From Spirosoma endophyticum (lineage in GTDB: Bacteria; Bacteroidota; Bacteroidia; Cytophagales; Spirosomataceae): DNA of 64,000 nt. Below, piece after piece: positions 7,796 to 16,019 of this stretch. The stretch is from assembly GCF_900112365.1 (NCBI RefSeq), contig NZ_FOLQ01000007.1, positions 186,001 through 250,000 of the forward strand. Reading direction: 5' to 3'. Under the pieces are notes generated by a model. The model did no database searches and was not told the origin of the DNA. It saw only the letters and a list, made by a program, of their open reading frames with translations. Position 1 is the first letter of the stretch, and every line of letters starts with the position of its first letter. Made by a program: the position numbers and the translations under genes.

Positions 7796-10222
7796 TTACT
7801 CGGAACGTAGCGATTTAACAGGATTTACTAAAGCCGCTTTTATGCTCTGAAAACTGACCGTAATCAGCGCAACTCCGATTGCCAGTAGACCGGCTAAAAC
7901 AAATACCCACCAGTCGATGGTAATCTTGTAAGCGAAATCCTGCAACCAGCTATTCATGGCCCACCACGCCAGTGGCGACGCAATAATGATCGCGACCAAT
8001 ACCAGTTTCAAAAAGTCTTTGGAAAGCAACGTAACAAGGCTGGCAACACTCGCGCCCAACACTTTCCGGACGCCAATTTCTTTGGTGCGTTGAACAACAA
8101 CAAATGACACGAGGCCATACAGACCTAAGCCGCAAATCAGGATGGCAATGCCAGAGAAGATATTGACCAGCCGAAACACCAGACTTTCGGTTTCGTAGAA
8201 CTTAGCCAGTTGTTCGTCCAGATACGTGTATTCAAACACTTCGTTCGGATAGAATTTTTGCCACACCTGGCGAATGCGCTGAATTGTTTGCGCCGGATTT
8301 TGACCGGATACCCGAATCCCGGCTTCTCCCATAAATGGGCCATAAGTGGCAATGAAGCAGGGCGTAATTTCTTCATGCAAAGACCGCAAATGAAAATCTT
8401 TTACTACGCCGACAATGGGCAACGGAATGGGCGAAAGGTAGTATTGCATTTTCCGTCCCAGAATTTTCTGCGGATCGCTCACGTTTAGTTTTTTAAGAAA
8501 AGCCTCATTGACCAGGTATTCCCGAATCGTGTCACTTTGGGAAATATTACGTCCCGCTACAAGTTGTAGACCATACGTATCGAGGTAATTCGCATCAGCA
8601 ACGCGCTCGCGAACCGGGTAGTCTTCCCACTCCGCTTTGTCGTCCATCTTGAACGAACCACCATACAGAAGCCGCGACGAAGGCGGTTGATGGCTGGCAC
8701 TAACCGATCTGATCGCTGGATACTGCATCAGTTCATTTTTGAAGGCTTCCCGGCGTTCTGTCTGCCGGTTGGGTAATGTGACCATCACTACGTTGTCTTT
8801 TCTGAAACCCAGGTCGGCCTCATGCAGATAACGAACCTGCGACGCGACAACCAGCGCGCCCACAATAAGCGCCTGACAGATCACAAACTGAAGCACAATC
8901 AAGGCCTGACGTAATGAGTAATTTCCACGAACCCGAACGGCCAGTGTACCTTTCAAAGCAGCCCATGGACTAAAACCCGACAGCACGGCCGATGGATAGC
9001 CACCCGCCAGCAAAATGACAACACTAATCAGCAGGAACACAAAACCCAGCAACTGGATGTCTACCTGCATCGCTAACTGAATGGAGAGCCATTGATTAAA
9101 GAGAGGCATTGTCAGGCGTACCAACAGTAAAGCCAGCACAGTGGCAGTCAGCACAATAAGGCTCGTTTCGAACAAAAACTGACGAATGAGCTGGCCGCGC
9201 GTTCCACCAAGTGTTTTACGAATACCGACCTCTTTACCACGGCGCAGGGCTTGGGCCGTGGCCAGATTGACGAAATTGATGCAGGCCGTCAGCACCAGAA
9301 ACAAACCAACCAGACCCAATGACCAAAGCAGTGATGGTCGAATAACACCACCCACAATACGTTTCACATCGAAATGGACATCCCTCAGCGGCTGAAAATG
9401 AAACTGATAATACCGGGCATCGACACCGAAGTGCGTTTTCAACAAGGCGGGCATTGCCGATTCCATACTACCGACCGACTGCGGATCTTTGAGGGTGATA
9501 AAAATCCGATCTGTACTGTTGAGCGCACCCCAGCTGGTCTGGTCATAGGTTGAATCCAGTTGGGTCAGTGTCGACAACGAAATAAACAGGTTAATGTCAG
9601 TATCGGTTGTTTTGGGCGTATCGGCCAGCAGCCCGGTCACTCTGACATTGGCCCGGTGATTTAATGTCAGGGTTTGGCCGATTGGGTCAGTATCACCAAA
9701 GTATTTCTTCGCCCATGATTCGGTGAGGACCGCCGTGTTTGGTTCGCGGAGAGCTGATTTGGGATTTCCTCGAAGCCACTGATAATCCAGAATATCGAAA
9801 AGCTCAGGTTCGACAAGTGCCGTGCTTTTGTGTTCCAGAAAACGAACGGGCTGGTCTGAAGCAGTATCACTACGTTGTTGCGAGGTGGCCTTCCGATCAA
9901 CCTCGACGGTCAGATCGCGATTCATTTTCAGGTAAGCCGCCTGATCAACCTGTGGGTAGTTGGTTCGAAGCGCTTTCGCCATGGGTAATGGCGCTTCGGG
10001 ATAATACTCCACCGAGCCATCAGCCAGATGGAGGTCCGTTACAACCCGAAAAATCCGGTCGAATTTGGTATGGTGCCGATCGGTGCTTAGATGGTAGCTG
10101 ATGAACAGGAAAATGAGCAGACCGCCGGCCATCCCTATCGTAAGGCCTGTTATGTTCAGGAATGTATAAACGCGCTGTGAACGTATATTTCGAAGCGCGA
10201 TTTTAAGGTAGGAGCGAAGCAT
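7796..10222 (-). CDS. MacB/FtsX-type ABC permease 4
   Basis: An 808-residue paralogue starting MLRSYLKIALRNIRSQRVYT. The central coupling helix is altered to EVGIRKTLGGTRGQLIRQF, while the C-terminal motif RTKEIGVRKVLGASV is kept. The last 60 or so residues (with WWAMNSWLQDFAYKITIDWW) are almost identical to those of permease 9, which suggests recent duplication or gene conversion. It is transcribed away from the adaptor gene across a 387-bp gap. Substrate unknown; it presumably uses the ATPase encoded at 11986. Confidence 0.93.
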   Translation of the reverse strand: MLRSYLKIALRNIRSQRVYTFLNITGLTIGMAGGLLIFLFISYHLSTDRHHTKFDRIFRVVTDLHLADGSVEYYPEAPLPMAKALRTNYPQVDQAAYLKMNRDLTVEVDRKATSQQRSDTASDQPVRFLEHKSTALVEPELFDILDYQWLRGNPKSALREPNTAVLTESWAKKYFGDTDPIGQTLTLNHRANVRVTGLLADTPKTTDTDINLFISLSTLTQLDSTYDQTSWGALNSTDRIFITLKDPQSVGSMESAMPALLKTHFGVDARYYQFHFQPLRDVHFDVKRIVGGVIRPSLLWSLGLVGLFLVLTACINFVNLATAQALRRGKEVGIRKTLGGTRGQLIRQFLFETSLIVLTATVLALLLVRLTMPLFNQWLSIQLAMQVDIQLLGFVFLLISVVILLAGGYPSAVLSGFSPWAALKGTLAVRVRGNYSLRQALIVLQFVICQALIVGALVVASQVRYLHEADLGFRKDNVVMVTLPNRQTERREAFKNELMQYPAIRSVSASHQPPSSRLLYGGSFKMDDKAEWEDYPVRERVADANYLDTYGLQLVAGRNISQSDTIREYLVNEAFLKKLNVSDPQKILGRKMQYYLSPIPLPIVGVVKDFHLRSLHEEITPCFIATYGPFMGEAGIRVSGQNPAQTIQRIRQVWQKFYPNEVFEYTYLDEQLAKFYETESLVFRLVNIFSGIAILICGLGLYGLVSFVVVQRTKEIGVRKVLGASVASLVTLLSKDFLKLVLVAIIIASPLAWWAMNSWLQDFAYKITIDWWVFVLAGLLAIGVALITVSFQSIKAALVNPVKSLRSE

Positions 10223-10609
10223 GAGAAAGGCTATTAATGAGGGTATTCGTTGCTGCGAAGGTATTCATGATCAGCGCTTATCGTCTTGTGTGCTACGTTG
10301 TTGACTCGTTAAAAAATGTTAAGCGGTTTCGTTACGGAGTTTATGCCCCATTTTTGCTAACTTTCATTCGACAGAATTGGGGTATAGAAACCAGGTGATA
10401 AGCCCGCAAAAAGGGAGCGCCAAAAACGGACAATTTGCGTCCGAAAGCGGACATATTAATTGTATTAATATCAATCAAACTTCTGATTATCAGATCGTAC
10501 AGTCAACTGGCATGACTATTGGCACAAGGCATAATAACAAATGAGGCCCGGGCCTATAGTCGCTGGCTCGATATGTCAATCACTAAATCACTCATTTGCT
10601 AATTGAAAA
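10223..10609. other. Divergent intergenic region between permease 4 and the adaptor gene
   Basis: The 387-bp gap holds the regulatory module at 10428-10524. The left part (10223-10427) shows no gene, hairpin or promoter that I can support, and no module for permease 4 was found on the minus strand. Between 10525 and 10609 there are only very short open frames. Confidence 0.6.
10428..10524 (+). promoter_or_regulatory. Candidate sigma54-type promoter with upstream palindrome (adaptor-ATPase unit)
   Basis: TGCGTCCGAAAGCGGACAT (10436-10454) is followed after 53 bp by TGGCATGACTATTGGCA (10508-10524), which matches the sigma54 -24 TGGCA and has TTGG where TTGC is usual at -12. An extra GGAC half-site at 10428 lies exactly 21 bp before the GGAC of the palindrome. 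The predicted transcript would start near 10533, about 75 bases before the adaptor gene. Confidence 0.62.
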
Positions 10610-11857
10610 ATGGATCGCGTCTTACCTAAACGTTTTTGGACTACACAGCGTCTCGCTATTTTTGGAGGTGGTGCCCTGGTTATAGGGCTAATAGCGTACA
10701 CATTCTTCTTTACAGACCGCCGGTCGAAGCTGAATGTCGAAAAAGATAAAATAACCGTCTCCACCGTATCGACGGGCCCATTTGAAGATTTTATTGCCGT
10801 AACGGGCGTTGTTCAGCCGCTTAAAACCATTCGGCTGGATGCCATTGAAGGTGGTTACGTAACACAGAAACTGGTCGAAGGCGGTAATACCGTAAAACAG
10901 GGTGAAGTGCTACTGAAGCTTGAAAACCAGAGCCTTAAACTGAGTTTTCTACAGTCGGAAACAGAGGCTAACCGACTCGTTAACGACCTGCAAAATACGC
11001 GTCAACGGATACAGATCGAACGATTTACGCTACGTAAAACGCTGGCCGATGTAGATGCCCAGATTTCTCAGGCGAAAGACACCTACGACCGTCAGGAAAA
11101 GCTGTACAAAGACAAAGTTGTATCGGAAGAAGATTACCTGAAAGCGAAACGGGCGTATGATCGATTGATCAGCCAGCGGACCATCGAAATCGAAACGCAG
11201 AAGTACCAGGAGGAAAACGCAAAATTCCAGATTAAACAACTTGAAGGGACGTTGCAACGTACGCAGAAAAATGTGGCTCTTTGGCAACAGACACTGGATA
11301 ACCTGGTCGTGAAAGCACCGGTGTCGGGTCAATTGTCAAGTATCGATGTAGAAGTTGGGTCAAACATTAACCGGGGCCAGAACATCGGTCAGATTGATGA
11401 CCTGAACGGCTTTAAAATGCGCGTCGGCGTTGATGAACATTATATTAGTCGCGTATTTTCAGGCTTGAAAGGATCATTTGAATTCAACGGAAAGATGCAC
11501 GAACTTGAGATTAGCCGCGTGTATCCTGAAGTAAAAAGTGGCCGTTTTGAAGTCGATATGGTTTTCCCGAAAGGCACGCCCGAAGGCATCAAGCGTGGTC
11601 AGTCGTCGCCGATTCAGCTGGAATTGGGTAAAGCGGCTAAAGCGACACTCTTGCCCGTTGGTGGCTTCTTCTCCGATACAGGCGGCAATTGGGTATACGT
11701 AGTAGATAAGTCGGGCAAACGGGCCGTAAAACGTCCGATTACCCTGGGTCGCAAAAACCCTGAGTTCTACGAAGTACTCAGCGGCATTGAGCCTGGCGAA
11801 CAGGTAATAACGAGTTCTTACGAGAATTTTGGCGATAACGAAGTACTTGAATTTTAA
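10610..11857 (+). CDS. HlyD/MacA-type periplasmic adaptor protein
   Basis: A 415-residue membrane fusion protein. It has a cytoplasmic start, one membrane anchor (about 14-34), a first lipoyl half (about 65-105), a long alpha-helical hairpin with coiled-coil character (about 105-235), the second lipoyl half (NLVVKAPVSGQLSSIDVEVG), then beta-barrel and membrane-proximal domains ending in GIEPGEQVITSSYENF. Such adaptors connect a MacB-type permease in the inner membrane with an outer-membrane channel. It is the only adaptor gene in the window, which suggests that several permeases share it (inference). It heads a unit with the ATPase gene 128 bp downstream, under the sigma54-like module at 10428-10524. 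Confidence 0.92.
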   Translation: MDRVLPKRFWTTQRLAIFGGGALVIGLIAYTFFFTDRRSKLNVEKDKITVSTVSTGPFEDFIAVTGVVQPLKTIRLDAIEGGYVTQKLVEGGNTVKQGEVLLKLENQSLKLSFLQSETEANRLVNDLQNTRQRIQIERFTLRKTLADVDAQISQAKDTYDRQEKLYKDKVVSEEDYLKAKRAYDRLISQRTIEIETQKYQEENAKFQIKQLEGTLQRTQKNVALWQQTLDNLVVKAPVSGQLSSIDVEVGSNINRGQNIGQIDDLNGFKMRVGVDEHYISRVFSGLKGSFEFNGKMHELEISRVYPEVKSGRFEVDMVFPKGTPEGIKRGQSSPIQLELGKAAKATLLPVGGFFSDTGGNWVYVVDKSGKRAVKRPITLGRKNPEFYEVLSGIEPGEQVITSSYENFGDNEVLEF

Positions 11858-11861
11858 AACA

Positions 11862-11972
11862 TCTGAACCGGGACTTTTATGATTTTATTGACTGTCTATG
11901 ATTACTGTTTTCTTTGAAAGCCTTGTTTTAAAATCACAGTCAGTCAATAAAATCATAAAATCCCGGTTCAGA
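11862..11972. repeat. 111-bp hairpin element, TCTGAACCGGGA family (copy 1)
   Basis: TCTGAACCGGGAC at the left end and its inverted partner ending CCCGGTTCAGA at the right bound arms of roughly 35 bp with TATGATTTTATTGACT-like sequence, around a central stretch with CTTTGAAAGCC and GTTTTAAAATCA. A second copy with the same ends and the same centre lies at 30856-30967. It lies between the adaptor and ATPase genes, where it could reduce readthrough. Confidence 0.85.
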
Positions 11973-11985
11973 CATCCCTACAAAC

Positions 11986-12663
11986 ATGATCCAAACAATT
12001 AACCTTCAGAAACTCTTCGCAACCGAAGAAGTAGAAACCACCGCGCTCAATGGCATCAACATGGATGTGAAAGACGGTGAATTCGTGGCTATCATGGGCC
12101 CATCTGGCTGTGGAAAATCCACGCTGTTGAACATCCTTGGATTGCTGGACAATCCGAGCGACGGCGATTATAATTTCTATGGCACCGAAGTTGCCAAAAT
12201 GACCGAACGGCAGCGGGCACAACTTCGCAAAGGCTCCATCGGCTTCGTGTTTCAGAGCTTTAATTTGATTGACGAACTGACGGTTTATGAAAACGTCGAG
12301 TTGCCACTGCTCTATCTGAAAACGCCACCTGATGAGCGCAAAAAGCGTGTAGAAGAAGCGCTGGAGCGAATGAGCATCATGCACCGGCGTAATCACTTCC
12401 CGCAGCAACTGTCGGGTGGTCAGCAGCAGCGTACGGCTATTGCGCGGGCGGTGGTAGCAAAACCCAAGCTGATTCTGGCCGATGAACCGACGGGTAACCT
12501 CGATTCGAAAAACGGCGAAGAGGTTATGAAACTGCTGGGCGAACTGAACGACGAAGGCACGACCATCATCATGGTAACGCACTCACCGTACGACGCTGGT
12601 TTTGCCCACCGTATTGTGAATCTGTTTGACGGAAAAGTTGTCACCGAGAACTTCCACGTTTAA
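11986..12663 (+). CDS. ABC transporter ATP-binding protein (MacB/LolD type)
   Basis: A 225-residue soluble ATPase of normal family length. Walker A GPSGCGKST (38-46), Q-loop glutamine 90, signature LSGGQQQR (142-149), Walker B LILADE (162-167) and the H-loop in MVTHSPYDAG are all intact. It hydrolyses ATP to drive FtsX-type permeases. It is the only ATPase of this type in the window, so it most likely serves several of the ten permeases as an exchangeable motor (inference). It follows the adaptor gene, and the next permease gene downstream (13155) is separated from it by an opposing Uma2-like gene. Its TAA overlaps the TAA of that opposing gene within a GTTTAAAC palindrome. Confidence 0.95.
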   Translation: MIQTINLQKLFATEEVETTALNGINMDVKDGEFVAIMGPSGCGKSTLLNILGLLDNPSDGDYNFYGTEVAKMTERQRAQLRKGSIGFVFQSFNLIDELTVYENVELPLLYLKTPPDERKKRVEEALERMSIMHRRNHFPQQLSGGQQQRTAIARAVVAKPKLILADEPTGNLDSKNGEEVMKLLGELNDEGTTIIMVTHSPYDAGFAHRIVNLFDGKVVTENFHV

Positions 12664-13100
12664 ACAAACGGGCCAAGGTCAAGCTGGAGTACCTCAGAGA
12701 ATGACGACTCAGTAGCTACTCCGCCATCGCCTTTACGGTACCGTAGCCAGTAATTGGTTTTATAGTTGTACACGAAGCCTTCGCGAATACCGTACAGTTC
12801 TTCATCAATGAGGTCGATTACTTTCTTCAGGTCTGATTTGAAACCCTTGATGTGTGCTACTTCGATGATAACCTGAGCCTGTTCAGTGTCGTAATCGTAG
12901 AGGATGATGTCTGGTACAGGGCTGTTATATTCTCCCACCATCATCTCGGGAAGCGGCTCGTATGCAATAGCCCCTTTTTCATAGAACGGATACAGTTTCG
13001 CCGTTAATCGAGCAATAGTGTGTTGGTGTATGATCGGCGCATTGGTGCCATCATCATGAACAATAAACTTTTGCGGTTGAAGGTCAGGATAGTTTGTCAT
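12660..13100 (-). CDS. Uma2-like protein (PD-(D/E)XK-type fold), copy 1
   Basis: A 146-residue protein with the pattern PVPDIILYDYD, then VIIEVA, then KKVIDLIDEELYGIREGFVYNY. The PD...EV...K spacing and the GIREGFVYNY stretch resemble Uma2/DUF820 proteins, which have a restriction-endonuclease-like fold and no settled function. The C-terminal tail (YRKGDGGVATESSFSEVLQL) is nearly the same in two paralogues in this window (15549 and 30963). It is encoded against the direction of its neighbours and converges with the ATPase gene, sharing its stop region. The family call rests on motif memory only. Confidence 0.6.
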   Translation of the reverse strand: MTNYPDLQPQKFIVHDDGTNAPIIHQHTIARLTAKLYPFYEKGAIAYEPLPEMMVGEYNSPVPDIILYDYDTEQAQVIIEVAHIKGFKSDLKKVIDLIDEELYGIREGFVYNYKTNYWLRYRKGDGGVATESSFSEVLQLDLGPFV

Positions 13101-13154
13101 ACAAGTTTGGCTTCGTGATTTCTGCTGTATACCAAAGCTACTAAAGATAGAACT

Positions 13155-15512
13155 ATGTTCCGCAATTACGTCAAGATCGCTGTTCGGAGTTTGTTGAAAA
13201 ATAAGCTCTATTCCGGCATTAACATATTGGGGCTGGCGCTGGGTATGGCGTGTAGCCTTTTAATTGGTTTATGGGTGAAGGACGAACTTAGTTATGATCG
13301 GTTCCTGCCCGATGCTGAGCGTATCCACTACGTACGGGTCAACTTTCCGTACAATGGAGAAATTGTTACGAACTACGTCACGCCCGGCCCGTTGCAAGAA
13401 GCCATTGCCCAGAGTATTCCGCAAGTGGCCGCCGTAACCAAAGTCAATTACGGGCCGGAAATGCTGATTAAGGTCGGTGAAAAAACATCGAAGGAAAGAG
13501 GCCGTTTCGCTACGTCGGATTTCTTTGGCGTATTCGATTTGCCTGTAGTCTACGGTGATCCAAAAGCTGCCCTTGCGCAGCCCAACAAGATTGTTGTTAC
13601 CCGTAAACTAGCCGAAAAGTATTTTCCGATAGGCTCGGCGCTGGGTAAAACGCTGCAACTCGACAATGATAAATTCTATACCGTTGGCGCCGTTATCGAA
13701 GATGTACCGGCTAATTCCTCGCTGCCATTCGAATGGCTCGTGAACTGGAAGGTGCAGGAGCAGGACTGGATGAAAACCTGGGGGAATAACTCGTTTGCTA
13801 CGTATGTCCGGCTGAAGCCTAACACAACACCGGAGCAGGCAGAAGCTGCGATGAAAAATATCTATCCGCGCTTTGCCGGTAAGAATTTCGAGACGGGTCG
13901 GCCAACGTTGCAACCCATTACAGACCTACACTTATACGGCGAATATAAGAACGGTAAATCCGTTGGTGGACGCATCGAATACGTTCGGATTTTTTCCATT
14001 GTTGCTTTATTTATTCTGCTGATTGCCTGCATCAACTTCATGAACCTGGCCACGGCCCGTTCGGCGAATCGGGCGAAGGAAGTGGGCGTCAGGAAAGTAG
14101 TTGGGGCAATGCGTTCTTCCCTGGTTGGTCAGTTTTTGAGTGAGTCGGTGCTGACCAGTTTGCTGGCAGTTGTGTTGGCCATTGGCCTTGTCTGGCTTGT
14201 GCTACCCACGTTTAATACGGTATTCACGAAACAGTTAACGCTAAATCTTGGCGAACCCGTTCTCTGGGTCATCATTGTTGGACTCGTATTGATAACGGGG
14301 GTTGTGTCGGGCAGTTACCCCGCGCTCTTTTTGTCGTCGCTGCAACCGATTAAAATTCTCAAAGGCCGGCTGCAATTCGGATCGGGACCAGCTTTGTTCC
14401 GCCGGGCGTTGGTGGTATTTCAGTTTTCGCTGTCTATTTTCCTGATTGTGGGCATGTTGGCGGTGGGTAAACAAATGGATTACCTACGTACCAAAAACCT
14501 TGGCCTTGACCGGGAAAATGTGGTTTACATACCATTGGAGGGTGAAATAGCTCAACCTAAAAAGGTAGAACCCTTCCGTCAGGAAGTGATGCGGGCTCCC
14601 TCAATTGCATCGGCAACGACAACGATGTCGCTGCCCATCAATGTTCAGAGTACGTCGGGTGATCTGAACTGGCCCGGTAAAGATCCTGCGTTGCAAACCA
14701 CTGTATCGGCCATGGCCGTGGGCGGAGGGTTTATCAAAACGATGAACATCAAACTGCTGGGCGGTCGCGATTTTCAGGTAGACAGCCCAGCCGATTCATC
14801 GAGTTATTTGATCAACGAGGCTACAGCGAAGCTGATGGGCATGAAAGATCCGGTTGGTAAAGAAATTCAGTTCTGGAGTGGCAAAGGTCGGGTTGTTGGG
14901 TTGATGAAGGACTTTCACCTAAACTCATTGCATCAGGCCATTACGCCCCTGGTTCTGACGTTCAATGCGTCCAATACGAGCTATTTACTTGTGAAAACCC
15001 GTGCGGGTCAGGCACAGCAGGCCATCGCTGATCTGGAACGTATCACTAAGGAGTTTAACCCGAATTATCCGTTCAATTACCACTTTATTGATGAAGAGTA
15101 CGAAAGCCTGTACCGTAGTGAACAGCAGGTAAATACGCTCGTCAACTACTTCGGGCTATTGGCTATTGTGATTTCGTGTCTGGGTTTATTTGCCCTTGCC
15201 GCCTTCACCGCCGAGCAACGGACTAAAGAGATTGGGGTACGCAAAGTGCTGGGGGCCAGTGTGCCAAATATTGTTGGTCTGCTCTCGAAAGATTTCCTGA
15301 AACTGGTTCTGATTGCCTTGGTGCTGGCTTCGCCCCTGGCATGGTGGGCCTTGAGCAAGTGGCTGGATACGTTCGCCTACCAGACAGAACTGACCTGGTG
15401 GATATTCGGCGTAGCGGGTGTGACGGCGGTCGTCATCGCTTTCCTGACAGTGAGTTACCAGAGTATTAAAGCCGCCTTGACGAATCCGGTAACGAGTTTG
15501 AAGGCCGAGTAG
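13155..15512 (+). CDS. MacB/FtsX-type ABC permease 5
   Basis: At 785 residues this is the shortest intact member. It begins MFRNYVKIAVRSLLKNKLYS and ends NPVTSLKAE, a departure from the usual VKSLRSE. Coupling motifs are EVGVRKVVGAMRSSLVGQF and RTKEIGVRKVLGASV. The extracytoplasmic loop after the first membrane segment is shorter than in the paralogues. It is the permease closest to the ATPase gene and so the most likely primary partner of the adaptor and ATPase. Its TAG stop is formed by the left arm of the palindrome at 15509-15552. Confidence 0.93.
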   Translation: MFRNYVKIAVRSLLKNKLYSGINILGLALGMACSLLIGLWVKDELSYDRFLPDAERIHYVRVNFPYNGEIVTNYVTPGPLQEAIAQSIPQVAAVTKVNYGPEMLIKVGEKTSKERGRFATSDFFGVFDLPVVYGDPKAALAQPNKIVVTRKLAEKYFPIGSALGKTLQLDNDKFYTVGAVIEDVPANSSLPFEWLVNWKVQEQDWMKTWGNNSFATYVRLKPNTTPEQAEAAMKNIYPRFAGKNFETGRPTLQPITDLHLYGEYKNGKSVGGRIEYVRIFSIVALFILLIACINFMNLATARSANRAKEVGVRKVVGAMRSSLVGQFLSESVLTSLLAVVLAIGLVWLVLPTFNTVFTKQLTLNLGEPVLWVIIVGLVLITGVVSGSYPALFLSSLQPIKILKGRLQFGSGPALFRRALVVFQFSLSIFLIVGMLAVGKQMDYLRTKNLGLDRENVVYIPLEGEIAQPKKVEPFRQEVMRAPSIASATTTMSLPINVQSTSGDLNWPGKDPALQTTVSAMAVGGGFIKTMNIKLLGGRDFQVDSPADSSSYLINEATAKLMGMKDPVGKEIQFWSGKGRVVGLMKDFHLNSLHQAITPLVLTFNASNTSYLLVKTRAGQAQQAIADLERITKEFNPNYPFNYHFIDEEYESLYRSEQQVNTLVNYFGLLAIVISCLGLFALAAFTAEQRTKEIGVRKVLGASVPNIVGLLSKDFLKLVLIALVLASPLAWWALSKWLDTFAYQTELTWWIFGVAGVTAVVIAFLTVSYQSIKAALTNPVTSLKAE

Positions 15513-15552
15513 AGATGCAACCGCACCGGCGGCCCGGCCATTGCGTTTCTAC
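15509..15552. repeat. GTAGAGACGC palindrome with GC-rich core (copy 2)
   Basis: Arms GTAGAGATGCAA / TTGCGTTTCTAC surround CCGCACCGGCGGCCCGGCC. The left arm provides the TAG stop of permease 5 (15510-15512) and the right arm provides the stop of the convergent Uma2-like gene (15549-15551). As a hairpin between convergent genes it may terminate both transcripts. Confidence 0.85.
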
Positions 15553-15983
15553 AAAAGAAACGTATTCAGGTCGAGGTTCAGGATTTCGGAAAATGACGAT
15601 TCGGTTGTCAGCCCACCATCACCAAAGCGATAGCGGTACCATTGCTCGGTTTTGTAATTATAAATAAAGCCTTCACGGATACCATACAGGTCGTTGTCAA
15701 CCAATTGAATAACTTTTTGTATGTCATCTTTTTGGCCTTTTGTCTTACAAACTTCAATAATGACTGGCGTTTCATCGGAATCGTTATTGATCAGCGATAA
15801 GTCAGGAACAGGACTAACCTTAGAATCGTCAGGCAATGGTTCTAGCCGAATCTTTTTCTCGTGATAGTAAAGAATGCCCAGGCCGACAGTCAACTTGGCA
15901 ATAATTCGTTGATGATCAATAGGTGCCCAAACGCCTAAACCTTCATGGACAAGTGATAGTGGATTTGTCGAAGGAAAGTACAT
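15549..15983 (-). CDS. Uma2-like protein (PD-(D/E)XK-type fold), copy 2
   Basis: A 144-residue paralogue of the genes at 12660 and 30963, with PVPDLSLINND, VIIEVCKTKG and NDLYGIREGFIYNYKTEQW followed by the conserved FGDGGLTTESSFSEILNLDL tail. The candidate nuclease residues (D of PD, E of IIEV) are present. It is inserted against the transcription direction between permeases 5 and 6, and its stop codon lies in a palindrome arm. Function unknown. Confidence 0.6.
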   Translation of the reverse strand: MYFPSTNPLSLVHEGLGVWAPIDHQRIIAKLTVGLGILYYHEKKIRLEPLPDDSKVSPVPDLSLINNDSDETPVIIEVCKTKGQKDDIQKVIQLVDNDLYGIREGFIYNYKTEQWYRYRFGDGGLTTESSFSEILNLDLNTFLL

Positions 15984-16019
15984 ACATATAGGGTTTTAAC
16001 AAACATATCATAAAAGTTA

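Noticed and set aside
10525..10609. Small peptide gene upstream of the adaptor, by analogy with 18651
   Set aside because: Only frames of fewer than ten codons are present.
11968..12582. 204-codon open frame antisense to the ATPase gene
   Set aside because: The plus strand carries intact Walker and signature motifs. The antisense translation has no family features and reflects codon bias.
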